Below, in pieces: positions 6,926 to 14,787 of a stretch of DNA of 24,637 nt. The position numbers and the translations under genes were made by a program. The notes below the pieces were generated by a model. The model did not search any database, had not been told where the DNA came from, and saw only the letters and a program-made list of their open reading frames with translations. Position 1 is the first letter of the stretch, and every line of letters starts with the position of its first letter. Source of the DNA: CAYMKL01 sp964390805. GTDB lineage: Bacteria; Chloroflexota; Anaerolineae; VGOG01. The stretch covers positions 1 to 24,637 of the forward strand of contig CAYMKL010000103.1 of assembly GCA_964390805.1 (NCBI GenBank). Reading direction: 5' to 3'.

Positions 6926-7929
6926 GTACTCTCGCTCCTTTCTGAAGAAATAGATAGATGGCACCAAACATGGTGCTCATCGTTTGCCGTGATCAGTGGC
7001 GGCATCTCCACGCTGCACCTGTCCATGCGAGCGTAGCAGCGAGTGTGAAACACACAGCCGGTAGGGGCGTTGGCCGGGCTGGGGATGTCTCCTTCCAAGG
7101 TGATGCGTTCAGGGATGACCTCTAGCTCTTCTTCGGAGACCACAGGGATGGCGGAGAGGAGGGCCTGGGTATAGGGGTGAAGGGGACGGCCGAAGAGCTT
7201 TTCCGTGGGGGCCATCTCCATAATCCGGCCCAGGTACATAACGGCAATGTAATCGGAGAAGTTCTTGACCACACTGAGGTCGTGGGAGATGAGGAGATAG
7301 GTCAACCCCAGCTCTTGTTGCAGCCGGGCCAGCAGCGCCAGGATCTTGGCCTGTACCGACACGTCCAGGGCCGATGTTGGTTCGTCCAGCACGATGAAGC
7401 GAGGATGAAGCGCCAGGGCGCGAGCGATGGCAACCCGCTGCTTCTGCCCACCACTCAGAGCGTGAGGGTAGCTGTAGAGATACTTCTCCGGCAGCTCCAC
7501 GAGGTCGAGCAGTTCCCGTACCCTGGCCAGCCGTTCTCGCCGGGTGCCGATCCCGTGTACCTCCAACGGTGTGGCCACAATATCGGCCACCCGGCGGCGG
7601 GGATTCAGCGACGACGCTGGGTCCTGAAACACCATCTGCATCTGCCGCCGCCAACTCTTTAGTTCTCGTTCTCTGAACGCTGAGAGGTTCGTGTCATCGA
7701 AGAGGATGTCGCCAGCCGTGGGTCGGATCAGGCGGATCACGGTCTTGCCCACTGTGGTCTTTCCCGAACCGGACTCTCCCACCAGGGCGAAGGTCTGCCC
7801 CTCCGGGACAGTGAAGGTCACATCGTCCACAGCTTTGACCTGACCTATCCGCCGGCCCAGAACGCCGGCGGCGATGGGGAAGTATTTCTTGAGGCGCTCA
7901 ACACGTAGAAGAGCCAAAGAGGATTGCAC
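6922..7929 (-). CDS. Peptide ABC transporter ATPase, OppF/DppF type (system 1)
   Basis: A 335-residue nucleotide-binding subunit of an oligopeptide/dipeptide importer, acting at the inner face of the membrane. Visible motifs are Walker A GESGSGKT (51-58), Q-loop VFQDP (100-104), signature LSGGQ (158-162), Walker B IVLDE (179-183) and switch His in LLISHDLSVV. The C-terminal oligopeptide-transporter extension has the usual Cys residues (GCVFHTRC, RCSV). The frame is open into the upstream ATPase gene; GTG 7929, four bases after that gene ends, gives the family length, though TTG 7914 or other starts cannot be excluded. The gene overlaps the M29 gene after it, directly linking import to hydrolysis. 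Confidence 0.92.
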   Translation of the reverse strand: MQSSLALLRVERLKKYFPIAAGVLGRRIGQVKAVDDVTFTVPEGQTFALVGESGSGKTTVGKTVIRLIRPTAGDILFDDTNLSAFRERELKSWRRQMQMVFQDPASSLNPRRRVADIVATPLEVHGIGTRRERLARVRELLDLVELPEKYLYSYPHALSGGQKQRVAIARALALHPRFIVLDEPTSALDVSVQAKILALLARLQQELGLTYLLISHDLSVVKNFSDYIAVMYLGRIMEMAPTEKLFGRPLHPYTQALLSAIPVVSEEELEVIPERITLEGDIPSPANAPTGCVFHTRCYARMDRCSVEMPPLITANDEHHVWCHLSISSERSEST

Positions 7930-7933
7930 GCCA

Positions 7934-8935
7934 CTAATTCCCTTCGTAGAGATAACACGCCACCCGATGGCCAGGACCCGCTTGGACAAGCTCCGGGCGG
8001 CTCTCTCCGCAATGGCCCATGGCCCGTTCACAGCGGGGCTGAAACCGGCAACCGGGGGGTGGGTCTATGTAATCCGGGATACGGCCCTCAATGCCCACAA
8101 CTTCTCCGCCCGTGAGCTTTGGTATCGAAGCCAACAGCCCCTGGGTGTAGGGGTGCCGGGGGGCGCGAAAAAGCTCCTGCGTAGGCGCTTCCTCCACGAT
8201 CTCGCCGGCATACATGACGTAAATGCGCTCCGTCATCTCCCGGGCCACTCCCAGGTTGTGAGTGATGTACAGAACGGCCAGCTTTTCCTTCTCCACCCGA
8301 TCCTTCAGCAGTTGTAGGATCTGCTCCTGGGTGGTCACGTCCAGGGCCGTCCCTGGCTCATCGGCGATGAGCAGCGAAGGGTTGCCAGCTAGAGCCATGG
8401 CGATGAGCACCCGCTGACTCATCCCTCCGCTGAGTTCTACCAGGTAGCTCCTCATCACCCGCGGTGGGTCCGGGATGTTCATCTTCTCCAGCAGATCCAA
8501 TGCCCTCTGCCAGGCTGCCTTCTTCCCCTCTCCATCAAAAGACTTCACCAGACGCTCTCTCCAGTTCACCCGGTAGCGCCCCTGCCAGCGGATCAACTCG
8601 GTGAATTGTTCCTCTATGGTGAACACGGGATTTAGCGAGGTCATCGGCTCCTGAGGAATGAGGGCGATTTCTTTGCCCCGCAAGGCGTGGAGTTCCTGCT
8701 CTGGCATAGCCAGAAGGTCTTGTCCCTTGTATAGAATGTGGCCGCTGACAATCCTGGCCGGCGGGATAGGCAGGATGCGCAGGATGACCTTGATGGTCAC
8801 CGTCTTGCCGCAGCCAGTCTCACCCACCAGGGAGACGGTCTCGCCTTCGCCGATGTATAAGTTGATGCCGTTGAGGACTCTGGCCTCTCCCTCGAAAACG
8901 TCGAAATGGACTCTCAAATCGGTGACATTCAGCAT
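7934..8935 (-). CDS. Peptide ABC transporter ATPase, OppD/DppD type (system 1)
   Basis: A 333-residue ATPase partner of the OppF-type subunit. It shows Walker A GETGCGKT (38-45), signature LSGGM (168-172), Walker B LLIADE (188-193) and the switch region YITHNLG. After Walker B it reads PGTALD where the family normally has PTTALD, a small deviation. The C-terminal domain carries the Cys cluster CRFQPRCERAMGHC plus a late Cys (RVACYLY); in some OppD homologues such cysteines hold an Fe-S cluster. ATG 8935 lies 15 bases after the upstream permease stop. The ribosome site is weak, consistent with coupling. Confidence 0.92.
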   Translation of the reverse strand: MLNVTDLRVHFDVFEGEARVLNGINLYIGEGETVSLVGETGCGKTVTIKVILRILPIPPARIVSGHILYKGQDLLAMPEQELHALRGKEIALIPQEPMTSLNPVFTIEEQFTELIRWQGRYRVNWRERLVKSFDGEGKKAAWQRALDLLEKMNIPDPPRVMRSYLVELSGGMSQRVLIAMALAGNPSLLIADEPGTALDVTTQEQILQLLKDRVEKEKLAVLYITHNLGVAREMTERIYVMYAGEIVEEAPTQELFRAPRHPYTQGLLASIPKLTGGEVVGIEGRIPDYIDPPPGCRFQPRCERAMGHCGESRPELVQAGPGHRVACYLYEGN

Positions 8936-8950
8936 CGAAGGAGTTCCCTT

Positions 8951-9847
8951 TTACTCCAGTTCCACGTCGAAGGCATCTCGCAAACCATCGCCCAACAAGT
9001 TAAAACCCAACACGGTGACAAAGATAGCCAGGCCGGAGAAGGTGGTCATCCACCAGCGAGCCGGGAGGTGAACTCGCCCTTTGCTGGCCATGGTGCCCCA
9101 CTCAGGGGTAGGAGGGCGCACGCCCAGGCCCAAAAAGCCCAGCACAGCGCCGGTGAGGACAGCGTAGCCGATGTCCAGGGTGACCTTGACGATGAGGATA
9201 GACAAGCAGTTGGGCAAGATCTCCTTGAAGGCGACATACCAGGGGCTAGCCCCCACTGATCGGCAGGCCTCAACGAAGGTTTCCTCTTTGATAGAAAGTA
9301 CCTGGCCTTGAATGAGGCGCGTGTACCAGGGCCACCAGCCGAAGGAGATGGCAATGATGCTGTTCTCCAAGGTGGGGGTGAGCACCGCGCTCACAGCCAA
9401 GGCCAACACCAGGGGCGGGATAGCCAGGAAGATGTCGGTCAGACGCATGATAAACGTGTTGACCGGGCCGCCCATGTAGCCAGCGATGAGGCCCACAGGT
9501 ACGCCAATGGTCAGGGCGATGGTCAACACGACCACACCGAGGGCCAGGGAGATGCGGGTGCCAAAGATGACGCGGCTGAGCACGTCCCGGCCCACCTCAT
9601 CGGTGCCGAAGAGGAACTCGCGGCCAGGCGGCTCAAAAGTGCGCTCGAAGTGAACCGAGTCCACGTCCTCAGGATAGGGCGCCAACTGAGGCGCAAAGAT
9701 GGCCATGAGGATTATTCCCAAGACCATGCCCAGGCCCACCAGCGACAGCGTGCTGCGACGTAAGCGGTGCAGCGTGCGCCGCAAGTCCTCGAAGCGCGCC
9801 TCATAACCCCCAGCGGCAATGCGATTTGCGATTTGCGATTTGCTCAA
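8951..9847 (-). CDS. Peptide ABC transporter permease, OppC/DppC type (system 1)
   Basis: A 298-residue membrane protein with a cytoplasmic N-terminus, a first membrane helix (about 36-52), the OppC_N-like segment with FGTDEVGRDVLSR, and five further helices. The EAA loop that contacts the ATPases reads EACRSVGASPWYVAFKEILPN across about 207-227. It pairs with the OppB-type permease before it. The only start I can see is TTG 9847, overlapping the stop of the previous gene, followed at once by a 7-base tandem repeat that codes KSQIANR. Start confidence is therefore low, gene identity high. Confidence 0.9.
   Translation of the reverse strand: MSKSQIANRIAAGGYEARFEDLRRTLHRLRRSTLSLVGLGMVLGIILMAIFAPQLAPYPEDVDSVHFERTFEPPGREFLFGTDEVGRDVLSRVIFGTRISLALGVVVLTIALTIGVPVGLIAGYMGGPVNTFIMRLTDIFLAIPPLVLALAVSAVLTPTLENSIIAISFGWWPWYTRLIQGQVLSIKEETFVEACRSVGASPWYVAFKEILPNCLSILIVKVTLDIGYAVLTGAVLGFLGLGVRPPTPEWGTMASKGRVHLPARWWMTTFSGLAIFVTVLGFNLLGDGLRDAFDVELE
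9821..9843. repeat. Heptanucleotide tandem repeat at the oppC start
   Basis: GCGATTT is repeated three times plus two bases (9821-9843). It lies within the first codons of the system-1 OppC-type permease. Three units equal 21 bases, so the frame is kept; gain or loss of one unit would shift it. Confidence 0.85.
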
Positions 9848-10875
9848 GCTTCTCTCGCTTCCGCCCCTAATCTAATGCGGGGATCCAGCAGCCCATAGGC
9901 AATGTCTACCACGATGTTGATGACCGCATAGGCCACGGCAATGACCAGCACCACAGCGATGATGGCATTGAAATCCTTGTAGATGAAGGCCCTGACGCCG
10001 TAGCGGGTCATACCCGGCCAGGAGAAAACCGTCTCCACCACGAAAGCGCCGCCCAGGAAGAAACCGTACAACAGGCCGATGATAGTCAGGGCAGCTATGA
10101 AGGCGTTCTTGAGCATGTATTTGTACACCAACAGATTCTCTGGCATGCCGTTGGCCCGCGCCGTCAGGATGTAACCCTTGCGCATCTGCTCGATCATGCT
10201 GGCCCTGACCACCCGCATGAGTTGGGCGATGGGGGACAGGGCCAGGGTGAGGGCTGGCATCACGATATGAAGCAGGCCGCTCTTCAAGGCTACGAAGTCC
10301 CCCGCCAGCAGGCTGTCCACGATGATAAGCCCGGTGACACGGGCAGGCAGCGGGATGTCGGGCGCTATCCGGCCGGTGATGGGGAGGAGATCCAGATGGT
10401 AGGCCAGGATCAGTTGGAAGAGGATGCCGATCCAGAACCTGGGCATGGATACACCGGACAGGGCAAAGACCCGCGTGGTGTGATCTTGCCACCGGTCCTG
10501 GCGGACGGCGGAAAGGATGCCCAGCGGAACGCCTACCACCACAGCCAGGATCATGGCCACGGTGACCAACTCGAAGGTGGCGGGGAAGTAGGCAAGCAGG
10601 TCCACCACCACGTCCCGGTGGGTGTACAGGGACACGCCCAATTTGCCCAGGAACACGCCGCGCATGTAGTGCAGGTACTGAGTGTGGATGGGCAGGTTGA
10701 GCCCCAACTCCTCCCGCAGCTTCACCACCTGCTCCTCGCTGGCCTCGGGGCCTAGAGCCAGTCGGGCCGGATCGCCGGGCATCACCCGGGCGATGGCGAA
10801 GATGAGCATGGACAGGCCGATGAGAGCAGGTATGGTGTACAGCAGCCGACGCAACAGATAATCACGGTATCTCAT
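9844..10875 (-). CDS. Peptide ABC transporter permease, OppB/DppB type (system 1)
   Basis: A 343-residue inner-membrane permease with six predicted helices. It opens with MRYRDYLLRRLLYTIPALIG, has the family PGDPARLALGPEA segment after helix 1, and an EAA-type loop (TARANGMPENLLVYKYMLKN). It forms the channel with OppC. The ATG at 10875 is preceded by a 15-base tandem duplication (10876-10905) and has only a weak AAGGA ribosome site. It is separated from its binding-protein gene by 161 bases that hold a GC-rich inverted repeat, and overlaps oppC. Confidence 0.92.
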   Translation of the reverse strand: MRYRDYLLRRLLYTIPALIGLSMLIFAIARVMPGDPARLALGPEASEEQVVKLREELGLNLPIHTQYLHYMRGVFLGKLGVSLYTHRDVVVDLLAYFPATFELVTVAMILAVVVGVPLGILSAVRQDRWQDHTTRVFALSGVSMPRFWIGILFQLILAYHLDLLPITGRIAPDIPLPARVTGLIIVDSLLAGDFVALKSGLLHIVMPALTLALSPIAQLMRVVRASMIEQMRKGYILTARANGMPENLLVYKYMLKNAFIAALTIIGLLYGFFLGGAFVVETVFSWPGMTRYGVRAFIYKDFNAIIAVVLVIAVAYAVINIVVDIAYGLLDPRIRLGAEAREA

Positions 10876-10905
10876 GGTCAGGTGGTCCTTGGTCAGGTGG
10901 TCTTT
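10876..10905. repeat. 15-bp tandem duplication upstream of oppB
   Basis: GGTCAGGTGGTCCTT (10876-10890) is followed directly by GGTCAGGTGGTCTTT (10891-10905), one base different. On the coding strand each unit carries AAGGACC/AAAGACC, so the duplication touches the ribosome-binding region of the system-1 oppB gene. Confidence 0.8.
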
Positions 10906-10920
10906 CTCAAATGCTTGTAA

Positions 10921-11003
10921 GACCCGTCCCCGGGTCGTCTTCGGGGAGTCCCGCTACGATAAGAGGGTGAGCTTGACCCGCCAAGTCGCCCGGGGACGGG
11001 CTC
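10921..11003 (-). other. GC-rich inverted repeat between binding protein and permease genes (system 1)
   Basis: CCCGTCCCCGGG at 10923-10934 is the exact complement of CCCGGGGACGGG at 10989-11000, giving a 12-bp stem with a 54-base loop. The first arm with its flanks can also fold alone (GACCCG/CGGGTC). There is no T-run. Such hairpins after a binding-protein gene often protect its mRNA or reduce read-through into the permeases. Confidence 0.45.
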
Positions 11004-11036
11004 TGGAGCCTAATGTCACTAAACACGGAATACGAA

Positions 11037-12860
11037 CTACTTGACCCTCAGTGGATACCACGTCAGGTCGTAGCCCAGTAAGCCGACGAAGGTGTAACCC
11101 GTGACGCGGTCGCGGTGGGCCAGGCGGTGCAGCGCGTTGGAGATGAAGAGGGCTGCCGCCTCTTCCACCACGATATCCTGGACCTGGCCGTAGAGCTCGT
11201 AGCGTTCCTCGGAGTCCACGGTGAGCCTCGCCTCCTCGCACAGCTCGCTGACCTGGGGGTTCTCATAGTAACTGCAGGACATGTAGGTGCCCCAGGCATT
11301 AGGATGGAACATGAGGTAGGTGTGGCCGTCCGGCGAAGGGTACTTGGCCGTGTGGAAGATAGCCATGAAGGAGGGGGCCGTCTCCGGGCTGCTGGCCAGT
11401 TCCACCATGCGAGCCCAGGGCTCCGGCTGCATCTCCACCTCGAAGCCCAGCTCCCTGAGGTTGCTCTGCAGGAGCAGGCCGGTTTTCTCCTCCGATTCCA
11501 GGCCGGTAACGTAGACGAAGTTCAGTGTGTAGTCGGCCGGGTTAATGCCCGATTCCTCCAATTCCTCTTTGGCCTTTTCCAGGTCGTAGGTGTAGACGAA
11601 GACGTCGTCGTTGTGGCCGGGCAGGAGGTTAGGCACCGGCCCCTGAGCTTGGGCCGCACCGCCGAAGATGACGTCGGTGGCCGTGTCGTAGTCGAAGGCG
11701 TAGGAGATGGCGTGCCGCACGTGGACGTTATCCAGAGGCGGCTTCTTGTTGTTCATGCTCAGGAAGTAGAGCTGGACGTTAGGGTCCTTCTCTACCACCA
11801 CGCCCTCAGCGGCTTCCAACTCCTCGAAGGACTCCACGGTGTGCCACTGTTCGATGATGTCCACCTCGCCCTTCTGCAACATGAGCTTCTGGGTGGCCAT
11901 CTCACTGACGATCAGGAAAGTGGCCTTGGTCACCTGGTTGGCCTCCCAACCACCCCAGTAGTCATCGAACTTGCGGAACACGGTCTTGGTGCCCGGCTCG
12001 TAGACCTCGACCCAGTAAGGCCCGGAGCCAGCGTCCTCGTGATTGAGGAACTCCTGGCCGTAGTCGCCGAACTCCCCGTAGTCGCCGTCTTGCTGATTGG
12101 CCACCAGCAGGTCTTTGTTGACCACGAAGAACTGCACCAGAGTAGCCAGGAACGGAGCATGAACTTTCTGCACGTGGAAGGCTACGGTGTAGTCGTCAAC
12201 CACTTCGGTATCCCCCGCATCAAGGATGCCCTCCCACAGCCAGGAGAAGCCCATTTTGATGGTCCGCATGCGGTCCATACTAAAGGCCACGTCTTCAGCG
12301 GTGAGCTCCGTGCCGTCGTGGAACTTGACCCCCTCCTTGAGGTAGAAGGTCCAGGTAAGACCATCGTCGGAGACCTCCCACGACTCGGCCAGGTGGGGCC
12401 TGGGCGCCCCGCCCTTGGTGGGCCAGACCAGTGGATCGTAGACGTTCATGACGTGGAAGCACTCGGTCTCGTCCACGTGGATAGCCGGGTCAAGAGTGAC
12501 GGTGGTCTGTTGAGTGGCGTAGGTGATGGCCACCTCAGGAGCGGGCTTGGCCAGCGCGACGTACGCCTCCGCTTCCTCGGCGCTGGGGATGAGGAGCTTC
12601 CAGCCGGGATGGATCAGGTTGGGATTCTCAATGTTGGCGAAGCTGGCATCCTCCCCATATTTGGCGTTGGTAGCGCCGACGATGGCCCAATAGGCCGGGC
12701 CGCTGCCCAGGTACTTCTCCGCCAGGGTCCAGAGGTTGTCGCCTAGCTTAACCGTATAGGTCAGCTCCTCCTGGGCGGGCGGAGCACCGCTTGCCGTGCT
12801 CACCAAAGACAGCAACATGGCGAGCACTAGAAATAGATTAATGAGCGGCTTCTTAGACAT
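11037..12860 (-). CDS. LysM-fused family 5 peptide-binding protein (system 1)
   Basis: A 607-residue exported solute-binding protein. Residues 1-25 form a signal peptide ending ASGA-PPAQ without a lipobox Cys, so it is not an evident lipoprotein. Residues 34-93 are a LysM domain (YTVKLGDNLWTLAEKYLG, then NIENPNLIHPGWKLLIP), which binds peptidoglycan-type glycans. From about 110 to the end is an SBP_bac_5 (Opp/Dpp) domain with typical segments: AESWEVSDDGLTWTFYLKEG, KFHDGTELTAEDV, GSGPYWV and VRHAISYAFDYD. The LysM domain may tether the protein to the wall in place of a lipid anchor. AAGGAGGT stands 5 bases before ATG 12860. It heads the system-1 operon; substrate presumably peptide-like. Confidence 0.93.
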   Translation of the reverse strand: MSKKPLINLFLVLAMLLSLVSTASGAPPAQEELTYTVKLGDNLWTLAEKYLGSGPAYWAIVGATNAKYGEDASFANIENPNLIHPGWKLLIPSAEEAEAYVALAKPAPEVAITYATQQTTVTLDPAIHVDETECFHVMNVYDPLVWPTKGGAPRPHLAESWEVSDDGLTWTFYLKEGVKFHDGTELTAEDVAFSMDRMRTIKMGFSWLWEGILDAGDTEVVDDYTVAFHVQKVHAPFLATLVQFFVVNKDLLVANQQDGDYGEFGDYGQEFLNHEDAGSGPYWVEVYEPGTKTVFRKFDDYWGGWEANQVTKATFLIVSEMATQKLMLQKGEVDIIEQWHTVESFEELEAAEGVVVEKDPNVQLYFLSMNNKKPPLDNVHVRHAISYAFDYDTATDVIFGGAAQAQGPVPNLLPGHNDDVFVYTYDLEKAKEELEESGINPADYTLNFVYVTGLESEEKTGLLLQSNLRELGFEVEMQPEPWARMVELASSPETAPSFMAIFHTAKYPSPDGHTYLMFHPNAWGTYMSCSYYENPQVSELCEEARLTVDSEERYELYGQVQDIVVEEAAALFISNALHRLAHRDRVTGYTFVGLLGYDLTWYPLRVK

Positions 12861-12967
12861 TGCTTACCTCCTTGTTTGTGTCTTGAAACTAGAGCGAGAA
12901 CCCGACATTTCCGTGCGATAGACATCCCCCCTTTCAACCAACACACTCACTGGATCCAAAATCTCCA

Positions 12968-13018
12968 GCAGAGGCGGCTCCCATGCCGCCGGAACGCGGG
13001 CGTGGGAGCCCGCTCTGC
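12968..13018 (-). terminator. Long hairpin after the racemase gene
   Basis: GCAGAGGCGGCTCCCATGCC (12968-12987) pairs with GGCGTGGGAGCCCGCTCTGC (12999-13018), 20 bp with two mismatches and one G-U pair, around an 11-base loop. It starts 22 bases beyond the racemase stop and is followed on the minus strand by TGGAGATTTTGG, a weak T-tract. It probably ends the upstream unit, or is a palindromic repeat serving as one. The remaining bases to 12861 show no clear promoter for the next gene. Confidence 0.5.
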
Positions 13019-13040
13019 TTAGAATGTGGATCTACTGATA

Positions 13041-13700
13041 CTATCTATTGCCCACCGCCGCATAGTAAGCGATCAGCCCGGCTGAGATCACCGGGTCAAT
13101 CACCGGCACCTTCACCTGCTCTCCAAGGAAAGGTGCAACGCGAATGGTAGAGAAGCCGGTGCAGGTCAGAAGGATCACCCCGGCGCCTTGGCTCTTCAGC
13201 CGCTCGGCGGTCTGGACGAAACGGCCCTTCCCCTGCTCCGACATCAGATCCACGGTGGTCTTGACCCCCTCGGGGCTCTCCCAGCCCACCAGCCGCGAGC
13301 CCAGCACCTCAGTAACGCATGGCAGGATCCAGTCGGTGATACCCAATGCACCTACCGGCTGGCCCAGAGAGAGGGCCACCGCCGCCGATGCCGAACCAGC
13401 CCCGATGACCGGGATGCTCACCGCCTCTCGCAGCTCGAGCACGCCAGGGTCGGCGGCGCAACTTACCAGCAGGGCTTTCACCCCCTCGCGCCGCTCCATC
13501 TCCTGGCCCAGGTGCACGATCTTGGGAATGGCCTCTCGTTCTTGTTCCGGGTTCCACAGACCCTGAGGGTAGCCTTCAATGCAGCGGCTGACCACCGTCA
13601 GGCCGTGATGCCCAATGAACCCCTCCAGCAGCCGGCCATGATTGCTAAGAAGCTCAACGTCGTCGGTGGACAGCACCCGGATGAGTCCGATTCTGCTCAT
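13041..13700 (-). CDS. Asp/Glu/hydantoin racemase family protein
   Basis: A 219-residue cytoplasmic enzyme of the cofactor-independent racemase superfamily. The two catalytic cysteines are visible: Cys81 in VSCAADPG and Cys180 in LLTCTGF. The D-P-G after the first Cys resembles hydantoin racemase (C-x-x-D-P-G) more than glutamate racemase or maleate isomerase. It would interconvert stereoisomers at the alpha carbon of a hydantoin or amino-acid-like substrate. ATG 13700 has AGAGG 8 bases upstream and is preferred to a TTG two codons earlier. It lies downstream of the IclR gene, across a repeat-filled gap. The exact substrate is inferred only. Confidence 0.82.
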   Translation of the reverse strand: MSRIGLIRVLSTDDVELLSNHGRLLEGFIGHHGLTVVSRCIEGYPQGLWNPEQEREAIPKIVHLGQEMERREGVKALLVSCAADPGVLELREAVSIPVIGAGSASAAVALSLGQPVGALGITDWILPCVTEVLGSRLVGWESPEGVKTTVDLMSEQGKGRFVQTAERLKSQGAGVILLTCTGFSTIRVAPFLGEQVKVPVIDPVISAGLIAYYAAVGNR

Positions 13701-13717
13701 AGCCAAACCTCTGTGTA

Positions 13718-13855
13718 ACTGGACAATGTTAAGTTGATGTCATTGCGAGCGTAGCGAAGCAATCTCCCGCCTCCAATTGCAAGCAACGGTGGAGATTGCT
13801 TCGTCGCTCCGCTCCTCGCAATGACGCGTGGTGCGAAAGTTAACACTGTCGAGGT
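13718..13855. repeat. Nested palindromic intergenic repeat (MITE-like)
   Basis: Inner arms GTCATTGCGAG...GAAGCAATCTCC (13739-13767) and its complement (13791-13825) match at both ends, with six extra bases in the right arm. This CATTGCGAGCG-AAGCAATCTCC type of repeat is widespread between genes in many bacteria. Outside it lie imperfect outer arms, GGACAATGTTAAGTT (13721-13735) and AAGTTAACACTGTCG (13838-13852), complementary at 12 of 15 positions. It fills the gap between the IclR and racemase genes. Confidence 0.7.
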
Positions 13856-13893
13856 AGTCACTCTTGCAGTTCTGCGGTGGCTGACGTCTCGTG

Positions 13894-14655
13894 TCAGGTC
13901 AAGAACTGAGCGGAGACATCGCCGGCCGCTTGACGGGTCATGCTGATCAGCATGGGCAACTTGTCTTCACTGAGCTGGGAGGCCAAACCGGCGATACTCA
14001 CGGCGGCCACCACCGTGCCATCACCATCCCATAGCGGGACGGCGACAGCAGCCACGCCGGGCGTCAACTCACCTGTGCTATAAGCCCAACCCTGCTGTCG
14101 GATCATGTTCAGGTTCTCCTTCAACTGGGTCGGGTCAGTAATGGTGTTCGGGGTTATGGGTTCCAGACCTTTGGCAATTAACTTGTCAATAGTATCAGGC
14201 GGGAGATACGCGAGGAGAATCTTGTTCGATGCGCCAGCATGGAGGGGGTAGCGACCACCAACGGTCAGCGTGACTCGGATTCGTTGAGGGCTGTCAATCT
14301 TATCAATGCAAACGCTCTCGTCATCACTGACTACTGTAAGGAAGGCCGATTCGCCGGTCTCGCGGACTAGCCGGGCCATGATCGAATGGGCCACCTGGCG
14401 CACGTCTATACTGGCCAGCACCACGTTGCCCAACTCGACCAGCTTCAGCCCCAGGCGGAAGCGCCCGCGGCGGTCGGCCTGGGTTACGAAACCCCGGCGC
14501 TCCAGTGTGGTCAGGATGCGGTAGACAATGCTTCGGTGCAGGTCAAGAACCTGGGCCAATTCGCTGGCGCTCCACTCTGGGTGCTCCTTGTCAAACTGAA
14601 GCAGCACCTGCAAAGCACGATCTACCGTCTTGAGGCGGATGCTAGATTGCACCAT
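13894..14655 (-). CDS. IclR family transcriptional regulator
   Basis: A 253-residue regulator. The N-terminal winged helix-turn-helix (about 6-70) reads TVDRALQVLLQF, SASELAQVLDLHRSIVYRIL and LERRGFVTQ, typical of IclR. The C-terminal ligand-binding domain includes GGRYPLHAGASNKILLAYLP, the STGELTPGVAAVAVPLW segment and VSIAGL. IclR proteins sense small metabolites and control catabolic operons, so this is the likely regulator of the surrounding genes (inference). ATG 14655 is chosen for the GGGGG six bases upstream; a start at 14676 is possible. It has its own promoter (14711-14738). Confidence 0.93.
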   Translation of the reverse strand: MVQSSIRLKTVDRALQVLLQFDKEHPEWSASELAQVLDLHRSIVYRILTTLERRGFVTQADRRGRFRLGLKLVELGNVVLASIDVRQVAHSIMARLVRETGESAFLTVVSDDESVCIDKIDSPQRIRVTLTVGGRYPLHAGASNKILLAYLPPDTIDKLIAKGLEPITPNTITDPTQLKENLNMIRQQGWAYSTGELTPGVAAVAVPLWDGDGTVVAAVSIAGLASQLSEDKLPMLISMTRQAAGDVSAQFLT

Positions 14656-14710
14656 AGTCAGCCCCCTACCGAGCATGGGGAGTTGTTTCTCTTTGAGAAG
14701 ATACGTGTCT

Positions 14711-14738
14711 ATTCTAGCACAAATCCGTGTCCTGTCAA
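14711..14738 (-). promoter_or_regulatory. Near-consensus promoter of the IclR gene
   Basis: The minus strand has TTGACA (14738-14733), a 16-base spacer and TAGAAT (14716-14711) preceded by TGC, an extended -10. Transcription should start near 14704, about 50 bases before the ATG. CGTGTC on the plus strand occurs at 14704-14709 and 14726-14731, a 22-base period across the promoter, so autoregulation is possible. Confidence 0.65.
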
Positions 14739-14787
14739 GTCGCTGATCTCATCAGGTACATTTCAGTTTTGGGGCGAACCCTTGTAA

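Noticed and set aside
11115..12746. A 543-codon open frame on the plus strand
   Set aside because: It lies entirely opposite the binding-protein gene, has no family likeness, and arises from the codon bias of the GC-rich gene beneath it.
13041..13700. Maleate isomerase or glutamate racemase
   Set aside because: The A-A-D-P-G sequence after the first catalytic Cys is closer to hydantoin racemases; kept only at family level.
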